Position numbers and translations under genes: made by a program. A DNA stretch of 6,938 nt from NCBI GenBank assembly GCA_903909415.1, contig CAIVVS010000198.1, positions 1 through 6,938 on the forward strand, read 5' to 3'. The DNA comes from an uncultured Pseudomonadota bacterium. GTDB lineage: Bacteria > Pseudomonadota > Gammaproteobacteria > Burkholderiales > SG8-39. Shown in pieces: positions 1-4,544 of this stretch. Position 1 is the stretch's first letter; each line of letters opens with the position of its first letter. The notes under the pieces were generated by a model. The model was given only the letters and a program-made list of their open reading frames with translations, searched no databases and was not told the DNA's origin.

Positions 1-49
1 CTCGCCGCGCGAGGCGCTGGACCTGCTCTACCAGCTCAAGAAACTCTGA
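1..49 (+). CDS. mutS: DNA mismatch repair protein MutS, C-terminal tail (partial)
   Basis: The window opens inside a plus-strand gene. The reading frame starting at base 2 gives SPREALDLLYQLKKL followed by TGA at 47-49. This closely resembles the conserved C-terminal end of MutS, where a Pro-Arg-(Glu/Gln)-Ala-Leu motif and a Tyr-x-Leu-Lys end close the protein, after the ATPase domain. MutS binds mismatches and starts methyl-directed repair together with MutL. Only 15 residues are visible, so the identification rests on a short but characteristic motif. Everything upstream, including the mismatch-binding and Walker motifs, is outside the window. The next gene lies 120 bp downstream and has its own regulatory site, so it is probably not cotranscribed. 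Confidence 0.7.
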   Translation, partial: SPREALDLLYQLKKL

Positions 50-50
50 G

Positions 51-85
51 CCGGCGCGCGGACCGCGCGGCGCGGCCTGCGCCGG
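51..85 (+). terminator. GC-rich hairpin after the mutS stop, possible terminator
   Basis: CCGGCGC at 51-57 is the exact reverse complement of GCGCCGG at 79-85. The enclosed bases contain a smaller GCGG-A-CCGC hairpin (58-66). The structure starts two bases after the TGA. Only a weak T-containing stretch follows (TTCCTGACGTTTCCC), so this is not a classical intrinsic terminator. It may act as a 3' end stabiliser or as a weak terminator for mutS. Confidence 0.35.
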
Positions 86-99
86 TTCCTGACGTTTCC

Positions 100-113
100 C
101 TGATATGGATCAA
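100..113 (+). promoter_or_regulatory. FNR/Anr-type binding site upstream of the nitroreductase
   Basis: CTGAT-ATGG-ATCAA at 100-113 matches the FNR/Anr consensus TTGAT-N4-ATCAA at 9 of 10 defined positions, the only change being the first T to C. The site is centred at 106.5, about 63 bases before the preferred nitroreductase start at 170. If it works as a class II activator site centred at -41.5, transcription would start near base 148 and the -10 would fall at about 136-141 (CAAAGT, a poor match). FNR and Anr are oxygen-sensing activators, so this predicts induction under low oxygen. The site is read from sequence only; binding is inferred. Confidence 0.55.
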
Positions 114-155
114 GCCCGCCCCTTCTTCGGCACGGCAAAGTCGGCGCTGGACCAT

Positions 156-160
156 GGAGG
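156..160 (+). promoter_or_regulatory. Ribosome binding site GGAGG setting the nitroreductase start
   Basis: GGAGG at 156-160 directly touches an ATG at 161 but lies nine bases before the in-frame ATG at 170. The spacing clearly favours 170 as the start, dropping the first three residues (MRL) of the longer reading. Confidence 0.7.
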
Positions 161-169
161 ATGCGATTG

Positions 170-1192
170 ATGAAAGACACCGCCGACGGGCACCACAAGA
201 CCCTGCGCATCGAAAGCTGGCCGGTGCTCGACCGTGACTTCCCCACCGACCCGCTGGTGCGGCTGTGCTACTACGCGCGCCTCGCGCCCTCCAGCCACAA
301 CTCGCAGCCTTGGAAGTTCCTGGTCTCGGGCGCCGAGATCGACCTGATGGCCGACGAGTCGCGCTGGCTGCGCGCCGCCGACCCGGACAAGCGCGAGTTC
401 CACGTGTCGCTGGGCTGCGCGCTGGAGAGCCTGCTGGTCGCCGCGGACTACGGCCGGTACGCCACCACGGTCACGCCCTTCCCGCTGGGCCCCGGCACGC
501 TGGTCGCGCGCGTCGCGGTGAACCTGGCCGGCGGCCAACAGCGCGCCCTGCCCGGCTCCGGCCTGCTCGAACCCATGCTCACGCGCCGCACCAGCCACCT
601 GGCGTTCGAGCCGGCCCACACGGTGGACGACGCACTGCGCAAGTCGCTCTACTCCTGTTTCGACGAGGAGGACGTGTCGCTGCACTTCCTCGCCGATGCC
701 AACGCGATCCGGCAGTTGTCGGAACTCGAGTACCAGGCGGACAAGGCGCTGCTCGCGGATGACGCCTACCGCGCGGAACTGGGCGAGTGGATAGGCGAAG
801 GCATGCTGGGCACGCCCTGGCTGCTGTCCAAGCTCGCCAAGCTGGCCGTCGGCCACCTCCCGATGGAGGAGCGCGTGTCCAAGGGCGACGCGGCGCGGGT
901 CGCCAGCGCGCCGCTGATGGGCCTGCTCACCACCCGCAACGACGGCCCCGCGGAGCATGTGCGCGTCGGCCAGGCCTTCATGCGCATCGCGCTGCTGGCC
1001 GAGGCCAAGGGCCTGCGCATCCAGCCGGTGAGCCAGGTCCTGGAGCACCCGGCGTCGCGCGGAGAACTCGCCGGCTTGTTCGGCCTGCACGACCGCCACG
1101 CGCAGCACCTGTTCCGCATCGGCCACGCCCCGGCCGGGACGGAAGCGCCCCGGCGCCGACCGCTGGGCGAGCTGGTGATGCGCGGCAGCTGA
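170..1192 (+). CDS. Acg-family FMN-binding nitroreductase
   Basis: The 340-residue product belongs to the nitroreductase superfamily, Acg branch: FMN-binding proteins longer than classical nitroreductases. In the N-terminal part (about residues 36-50) it has ARLAPSSHNSQPWKF, the Ser-Ser-His-Asn-x-Gln-Pro-Trp flavin-binding signature. An RRTSH motif followed by a conserved Phe comes mid-protein. The C-terminal half has the second nitroreductase core (QAFMRIALLAEAKGLRIQPVS, then a Glu-His-Pro-Ala-Ser-Arg segment and LFRIGHAPAG). It ends with the Arg-Arg-Pro-Leu-Gly-Glu motif usual in this branch. The mycobacterial relative Acg is part of the dormancy (hypoxia) regulon; it lacks ordinary nitroreductase activity and may sequester flavin. 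The real substrate here is unknown. No signal peptide is visible, so it is cytosolic. The start at 170 is chosen because GGAGG lies nine bases before it; 161 is an alternative. An FNR/Anr-like box upstream suggests oxygen control. A strong hairpin follows the stop, so the gene is probably monocistronic. Confidence 0.88.
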   Translation: MKDTADGHHKTLRIESWPVLDRDFPTDPLVRLCYYARLAPSSHNSQPWKFLVSGAEIDLMADESRWLRAADPDKREFHVSLGCALESLLVAADYGRYATTVTPFPLGPGTLVARVAVNLAGGQQRALPGSGLLEPMLTRRTSHLAFEPAHTVDDALRKSLYSCFDEEDVSLHFLADANAIRQLSELEYQADKALLADDAYRAELGEWIGEGMLGTPWLLSKLAKLAVGHLPMEERVSKGDAARVASAPLMGLLTTRNDGPAEHVRVGQAFMRIALLAEAKGLRIQPVSQVLEHPASRGELAGLFGLHDRHAQHLFRIGHAPAGTEAPRRRPLGELVMRGS

Positions 1193-1223
1193 CCGGGATG
1201 CCGGCCGGCACGGCCGGTCCCGG
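1193..1223 (+). terminator. Strong GC hairpin after the nitroreductase stop
   Basis: Directly after the TGA (1190-1192), CCGGGA at 1193-1198 pairs with TCCCGG at 1218-1223. CCGGCC at 1201-1206 pairs with GGCCGG at 1212-1217, leaving a two-base TG bulge and a five-base loop GGCAC. This gives a 12-bp GC stem. There is no T-tract behind it (GTGCGCGCGCAAAG follows), so it is either a poor intrinsic terminator or an mRNA 3' end stabiliser. Confidence 0.5.
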
Positions 1224-1282
1224 GTGCGCGCGCAAAGCCCCCCGCCGCAGGGATAGGCGGGTTACAGTCCGGCCTCGGACAC

Positions 1283-1286
1283 AGGA
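1283..1286 (+). promoter_or_regulatory. Ribosome binding site AGGA setting the lipoprotein start
   Basis: AGGA at 1283-1286 abuts a TTG at 1287 but is nine bases before the in-frame ATG at 1296. The ATG is therefore the better start. It also gives a normal short, basic signal-peptide N-region (MPLKSLKW). A TACAGT hexamer at 1263-1268 could be a -10 box, but no -35 match is seen. Confidence 0.55.
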
Positions 1287-1295
1287 TTGGCCAAA

Positions 1296-2270
1296 ATGCC
1301 CCTGAAATCACTTAAGTGGCTGTTTTATATAGGTATTTTTGCGTTGCTGGGCGCCTGCGCGCCGGCACCGCAGCAGCCGGTCGCCGGCTGGTCGTTCGCG
1401 GTGTTCGGGGATACGCCCTACACCGCCGCCGAGTCGGCGAAGCTCGACCAGATGATCCAGGACATCAACCGCTCGGACGTCGCCTTCGTGATCCACGTCG
1501 GCGACATCAAGGGCAGCGGCGAACCCTGCAGCAACGCCCTGTTCGACCAGCGCCGCGCGCAGCTGCAGCAGCTGCGCCATCCCTGGGTGCTGGTCTACGG
1601 CGACAACGAATGGACCGACTGCCACCGCCGCAACGCCGGCGGGCACGACCCGGTCGAGCGCCTGGCGCGGCTGCGGGTGGTGTTCTCGGAGGGCGCCGAA
1701 AGTTTCGGCCCGCGCGCGGTCCGGCTGGAACGCCAGTCCGATGCGCCGGGGCCGCATGCACAGTACCGCGAGAACGTGCGCTGGCAGCGCGAGGGCATCC
1801 TGTTCGTCGGCCTGAACGTGCCCGGCAGCAACAACAACTTCGGGCGCACGCCGGACATGGACCGCGAGCATGCCGCGCGCATGGCGGCCAACGACGCCTG
1901 GCTGGCGCAGGCCGTGGCGATGGCCACCGCGCCGCAGGTGAAGGCACTGGTGATCGCGATGCAGGCGGACCCGGACTTCGAGGCCAAGTACAGGTTGCCC
2001 GCGGGCGTGGGCGACGGCTACGCGGCGCTCAGGCGCACGCTCGCCGCGCACGCACGCGCGCTGGCCAAACCGGTGCTGCTGGTGCACGGCGACTCGCACG
2101 AGTACATCGTGGACCAGCCGCTGAAGCCGGACGGGAAGACGCTGGAGAACTTCACGCGCCTGGAAGTGCCGGGCTCGCCGCAGGTGAACTGGGTGAAGGT
2201 CACGCCCGCGCCCGGCACGCGCCACGGCTTCGTGTTCCAGCGCGGCTCGGCGCAGGCCGCGGGCAACTAG
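1296..2270 (+). CDS. Calcineurin-like metallophosphoesterase lipoprotein
   Basis: The 324-residue product is probably an exported lipoprotein. A basic N-terminus and a hydrophobic stretch lead to a lipobox LGAC with Cys21, the predicted lipidated residue. An Ala/Pro/Gln linker follows, then the catalytic domain. Metallophosphoesterase-like motifs appear in order: FGDTPY (Asp39), HVGDIKG (Asp70), YGDNEWTDCH (Asp103, Asn104, Glu105), AMQADP (Asp225) and VHGDSHEY (His264, His268). The layout matches the calcineurin-like fold, which uses two metal ions to hydrolyse phosphate esters. However, the first motif lacks the usual GDxH histidine, GNHE is GDNE, and the histidine normally found before the last motif is Gln223. 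It may therefore bind one metal, use another ligand set, or have a shifted activity. Cys78 and Cys109 could form a disulfide, which fits an extracytoplasmic site. The substrate is unknown. The first codons are unusually AT-rich for this genome. The gene is convergent with the ankyrin gene. Confidence 0.75.
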   Translation: MPLKSLKWLFYIGIFALLGACAPAPQQPVAGWSFAVFGDTPYTAAESAKLDQMIQDINRSDVAFVIHVGDIKGSGEPCSNALFDQRRAQLQQLRHPWVLVYGDNEWTDCHRRNAGGHDPVERLARLRVVFSEGAESFGPRAVRLERQSDAPGPHAQYRENVRWQREGILFVGLNVPGSNNNFGRTPDMDREHAARMAANDAWLAQAVAMATAPQVKALVIAMQADPDFEAKYRLPAGVGDGYAALRRTLAAHARALAKPVLLVHGDSHEYIVDQPLKPDGKTLENFTRLEVPGSPQVNWVKVTPAPGTRHGFVFQRGSAQAAGN

Positions 2271-2275
2271 ACCCG

Positions 2276-2321
2276 CACCCGCGGTGCGCGAAGCCCGGCG
2301 GGTGGCGCGCCTGCGCGCGCC
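2276..2321. terminator. Hairpin pair between convergent genes
   Basis: The 51-bp gap between the two stop codons holds two perfect GC-rich inverted repeats. CACCCGC at 2276-2282 pairs with GCGGGTG at 2298-2304 (15-base loop). GGCGCGC at 2304-2310 pairs with GCGCGCC at 2315-2321 (loop CTGC), the latter touching the ankyrin stop codon. Neither has a T-tract on either strand. Position and symmetry suggest a shared bidirectional transcription end, but function is inferred. Confidence 0.4.
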
Positions 2322-3008
2322 CTACTTCGCGCCGCGCTGTTCCAGCAGCCGCACCATGTCCGCGTAGCGCCGCTCGCGCGCCAGCGTGAGCGGCGAGCGG
2401 CCCTGCCGGTCGGGCAGGTTCGCGTTCGCGCCCGCCTCCAGCAGCGCGCGCAGCGTGCCGGTGTGGCGCAGGCCGCCGTCGCCCAGCACGATGGACTCGA
2501 TCAACGCGGTCCAGCCCAGGTTGTTCACGTGGTCCAGCGGCGCGTTGGCCGAGATGAGCACCCGCACCACCGCCTCGTGCCCGAGGTGGGCCGCGGCGAT
2601 CAGCGCCGTGCCGTCGTAGCGGCTGGTGATGTTCCTCGCGTTGCCGCCCAACTGGATCGCGGTGCGCAGCGTGGGCAGGTCGTTGGCCACCGCCGCGATG
2701 GTGATGATGTCGTAGCGGTCCGCCTCCGGCGCATTCGGGTCCGCGCCGCCTTCGACCAGCACGCGCATCGCATCCAGCTTCGACAGGTGCGCGGCGACAT
2801 GCAGCGGCGTGCGCCCGTGCCCGTCTCGCCGGGCATCGGGCTTCTCGCCCCCGGCCAGCAGCGCGCGGATGCGCGCCGCATCGCCCTTGGCGGCAGCATC
2901 GAACAGGCCACGGTAGGCGAGGCGCTCGGCGTCGCCGGGCGGCACCTGCGCCGATACGCCCCCAGCGACGAGCGCCAGAGCAAGTCCAAGGGCCCGGAGG
3001 AAAGTCAT
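2322..3008 (-). CDS. Exported ankyrin-repeat protein
   Basis: With the start at 3008 the product has 228 residues. Residues 1-20 (MTFLRALGLALALVAGGVSA) form a clear signal peptide with a Val-Ser-Ala cleavage site before Gln21, so the mature protein is probably periplasmic. The rest is a run of about five to six ankyrin repeats. Good examples are GRTPLHVAAHLSKLDAMRVL at about 65-84, followed by GGADPN; the DGTALIAAAHLGHEAVVRVL unit at 132-151; GWTALIES at 165-172; ALLEAGANAN at 188-197; and GRSPLTLARERRYADMVRLL at 203-222. Ankyrin repeats bind partner proteins and have no enzymatic role; the partner here is unknown. The frame stays open upstream to 3293, but that part is translated intergenic repeat (IPAFAGMT-like peptides), so it is excluded. 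The ATG and first codons lie within repeat copy A. No Shine-Dalgarno sequence is visible before it, so the true start is uncertain. It is transcribed in the same direction as the operon upstream, 253 bp away. Confidence 0.8.
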   Translation of the reverse strand: MTFLRALGLALALVAGGVSAQVPPGDAERLAYRGLFDAAAKGDAARIRALLAGGEKPDARRDGHGRTPLHVAAHLSKLDAMRVLVEGGADPNAPEADRYDIITIAAVANDLPTLRTAIQLGGNARNITSRYDGTALIAAAHLGHEAVVRVLISANAPLDHVNNLGWTALIESIVLGDGGLRHTGTLRALLEAGANANLPDRQGRSPLTLARERRYADMVRLLEQRGAK

Positions 3009-3104
3009 TCCCGCGAAAGCGGGAATCCGGCGTCGGTCGATCCAGCGAAAGTACAAACGCCACTGGATTCCGGCTCGCCGCCCTGCGGCGTCCGGAATGA
3101 CGGG
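3004..3104. repeat. Palindromic intergenic repeat, copy A
   Basis: This 101-bp unit matches copy B without gaps at about 86 of 101 positions by eye. It is framed by inverted ends, GTCATTCC at 3004-3011 and GGAATGAC at 3094-3101. It holds two hairpins. The first is ATTCCCGC-GAAA-GCGGGAAT (3007-3026). The second pairs ATTCCGG 3067-3073 with CCGGAAT 3092-3098, and CGCCGC 3076-3081 with GCGGCG 3085-3090. The spacer between the hairpins (about 3029-3066) is the most variable part. The first hairpin resembles the dRS3 type of ATTCCC-N8-GGGAAT repeat known from Neisseria, and similar elements are scattered through proteobacterial intergenic regions. There is no coding capacity and no clear target-site duplication. 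It overlaps the start of the ankyrin gene. Confidence 0.85.
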
Positions 3105-3147
3105 AACCTTGTTTCCGGCGTCCCGCCCGGCCTTCGACCGAAGGAAC

Positions 3148-3248
3148 GTCATTCCCGCGAAAGCGGGAATCCAGCGTCGTTCGTTCCAACGTACCAGCCA
3201 ACGCCAATGGATTCCGGCTCGCCGCGTTTCGGCGTCCGCAATGACGGG
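3148..3248. repeat. Palindromic intergenic repeat, copy B
   Basis: This is the second copy of the 101-bp unit, in the same orientation and exactly 144 bp from copy A. Its first hairpin is identical (3151-3170). The second has decayed: CGCCG 3220-3224 pairs with CGGCG 3230-3234, and one base of the outer stem is mismatched (CCGCAAT at 3236-3242). The right end is GCAATGAC, one mismatch from copy A. It ends 13 bases before the stop codon of the pyrophosphohydrolase gene, so its hairpins sit at the 3' end of the minus-strand operon and could terminate or protect that transcript. Confidence 0.85.
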
Positions 3249-3261
3249 CAAGGCAGGCCCG

Positions 3262-3612
3262 CTAGAGCTCGTCATACTTGGTCGATACGCCACGTGATTT
3301 CTCCACCGGGTATTTCTGCTCGTTCCGCGCCAGCTTGGCGCGCACCACCTCGTCGATGTCCAGGCCCAGGTCGTTCACCAGCACCGCAAGGTAGATCGCG
3401 ATGTCGGCCACTTCCTCCTCGATGCGGGCGCGCTTGCCCTGGACGATGCCGTCCAGCTCGCCGTCCTTCGCCCACTGCACCAGTTCCAGCAGCTCGGCCG
3501 CCTCGATGGAAATCGACATCGCCTGCGAGCGCAGGTTGTGGAACTGCTCCCAGTCGCGCGCGCGCCGGAACGCGAGCAGTGCGCGCAAGGTATCTTCCTG
3601 CAGCATCGGCAC
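3262..3612 (-). CDS. MazG-like nucleotide pyrophosphohydrolase
   Basis: The 116-residue product is of the small MazG-like / RS21-C6 (all-alpha NTP pyrophosphatase) type, which hydrolyses nucleoside triphosphates to monophosphates and pyrophosphate and is often a house-cleaning enzyme. The diagnostic metal-binding residues are present: Glu37-x-x-Glu40 in the helix SIEAAELLELVQW, and Glu67-x-x-Asp70 in EEEVADIAIYL. The C-terminal signature KLARNEQKYPVEKSRG (93-108) is typical of the family, and the length is normal. It should act in the cytosol as an oligomer. The start is GTG at 3612, six bases after GGAGG; an in-frame ATG at 3606 is the alternative. It begins one base after the stop of the nitrilase gene (TGA-G-GTG), and its ribosome binding site lies inside that gene, so translation is probably coupled. 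Its link to the CoA-metabolism genes upstream is unclear. The exact nucleotide substrate cannot be read from sequence. Confidence 0.88.
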   Translation of the reverse strand: MPMLQEDTLRALLAFRRARDWEQFHNLRSQAMSISIEAAELLELVQWAKDGELDGIVQGKRARIEEEVADIAIYLAVLVNDLGLDIDEVVRAKLARNEQKYPVEKSRGVSTKYDEL

Positions 3613-3613
3613 C

Positions 3614-4528
3614 TCAGCCCTCCTTCGTCCCTTGGTCGGGTTCGACGGCCAGCGGCCCGTACAGCGACGGTCGGCGCCAGGCCAGCAGCCCGGGGATGGT
3701 GCCCCAGGGCTTGGGCAGTTCCAGCGTTTCCTCGTGGCTGCGCAGCCAGGCCAGCCGGTCCAGGTCCAGGGTCGCCAGCAGCAGGCCCGCGTCGGTGCGC
3801 GCGGCGGCCACGCCCTCGGGCGTGACGATGCTGGCGATGCCGCGCTCCGGGCCGTTGCCCGGCGGGGTGATCAGGTTCTGGCAGGTGATGACGTGCAGGT
3901 GGTTCTCGATGGCGCGGGCGCGCAGCATCACGCGCCACGCGTCCTCCAGCTCGTAGACCATGCCGCCCACCGGCGCAAACAGCAGCTCGCAGCCCTGCAG
4001 CGCGAGCAGGCGCGGCAGCTCGGGGGAGAAGATCTCCGAGCAGATCAGCATCCCGACCTTGCCCAGTTCCGTCTCCACCACGCGCGGCGCGGCGCCCGGC
4101 TGCACCAGCCCGCCGAACAGCACGCGGTCGATGTCGTCGGCCGCCGGCTGGCTGCGGCTGTAGGTATGCAGCAGCGCGCCGTCCGGGCCGATCAGGTAGA
4201 GGTTGTTGAACCAGCGGCCGCCGTTGGCTGAGGTCGGGCCACCGCTGGCTGAGGCCAGGCCATAGGGCGCGGGGGCCAGCCCGCCGCAGATGAGGTGGAT
4301 GCGCGAATCGCGCGCCGCCTGCTGCATGTGCGCCAGCGCCGCATCGGGGCCGATGCCGGCGAAGCGCAGCGGATGGCATTCGGGGAAGCACAGGACCTGC
4401 GCGCCGCGCCGCGCGGCTTCCCGCACCGCGTCGAGCGCGTCGGCGAGGTTCTGCGCCGCGTAATCGCCGGGCGCACCCTCGCGCCGGGTCAGCGCCTGGA
4501 AAGCGGCAACGCGGACGGTGCGCGCCAT
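3614..4528 (-). CDS. Nitrilase-superfamily carbon-nitrogen hydrolase
   Basis: The 304-residue product has the carbon-nitrogen hydrolase fold. It starts with VRVAAFQ and has the first catalytic motif LCFPECHPL with Glu50. The nucleophile motif is GMLICSEIFSPE with Cys163, and near the C-terminus comes the AWRRPSLYGP segment that often ends this family. Such enzymes cut amides, nitriles or carbamoyl groups through a Glu-Lys-Cys triad. Here the region where the lysine is expected reads LLHTYSRSQP (119-128), with Arg125 or Ser126 instead of lysine. The activity could therefore be altered or lost. Residues 92-105 come from an imperfect in-frame 21-bp duplication. No signal peptide is seen. The gene begins 16 bases after the CoA-transferase B stop without a clear ribosome binding site, and ends next to the MazG-like gene, so it sits inside the operon. 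Its substrate is unknown; a role in an acyl-CoA pathway is inferred only from its neighbours. Confidence 0.82.
   Translation of the reverse strand: MARTVRVAAFQALTRREGAPGDYAAQNLADALDAVREAARRGAQVLCFPECHPLRFAGIGPDAALAHMQQAARDSRIHLICGGLAPAPYGLASASGGPTSANGGRWFNNLYLIGPDGALLHTYSRSQPAADDIDRVLFGGLVQPGAAPRVVETELGKVGMLICSEIFSPELPRLLALQGCELLFAPVGGMVYELEDAWRVMLRARAIENHLHVITCQNLITPPGNGPERGIASIVTPEGVAAARTDAGLLLATLDLDRLAWLRSHEETLELPKPWGTIPGLLAWRRPSLYGPLAVEPDQGTKEG
3618..3625 (-). promoter_or_regulatory. Ribosome binding site AAGGAGGG inside the nitrilase gene
   Basis: On the minus strand AAGGAGGG (3625 to 3618) is a near-perfect Shine-Dalgarno sequence within the last codons of the nitrilase-like gene. Measured from its GGAGG core (3623 to 3619), it is six bases from the GTG at 3612 and twelve from the ATG at 3606, which supports the GTG start. 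Confidence 0.7.
4214..4255 (-). repeat. In-frame 21-bp tandem duplication in the nitrilase-like gene
   Basis: Two adjacent 21-base units encode ASASGGP (residues 92-98) and TSANGGR (99-105). They agree at about 16 of 21 bases, sharing a CTCAGCCA core. The unit is a multiple of three, so the frame is kept. It lies in a Gly/Ser/Ala-rich stretch, probably a surface loop, between the first catalytic motif and the WFNNLYLI strand. Confidence 0.5.
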
Positions 4529-4544
4529 CGCCGCGGGACGCCGG

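Noticed and set aside
110..1126. A 338-codon minus-strand open frame opposite the nitroreductase
   Set aside because: It is antisense to a gene with clear flavin-binding motifs and shows no recognisable domain; composition is that of a GC-rich shadow frame.
1263..1268. TACAGT as a -10 promoter box for the lipoprotein gene
   Set aside because: It matches 4 of 6 bases, but no -35 element is found 16-18 bases upstream, so it is not listed as a feature.
1309..1318. Perfect 10-bp palindrome CACTTAAGTG as an operator
   Set aside because: It lies inside the first codons of the lipoprotein gene, is single and short, and nothing else supports a regulatory role.
3004..3248. CRISPR array
   Set aside because: There are only two units of 101 bp with internal palindromes and no uniform short repeat-spacer pattern or cas genes.
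3009..3293. An extended N-terminus of 95 residues for the ankyrin protein
   Set aside because: The extension consists of two translations of the intergenic repeat (IPAFAGMTFLR twice) and would bury a good signal peptide internally.
2463..3956. A 497-codon plus-strand open frame across the ankyrin gene, repeats and operon end
   Set aside because: It runs antisense to three well-supported genes, its sequence is Arg/Gln/His-rich without any family motif, and the middle is translated repeat (HSRESGNP-like peptides). It is typical of GC-rich antisense frames.
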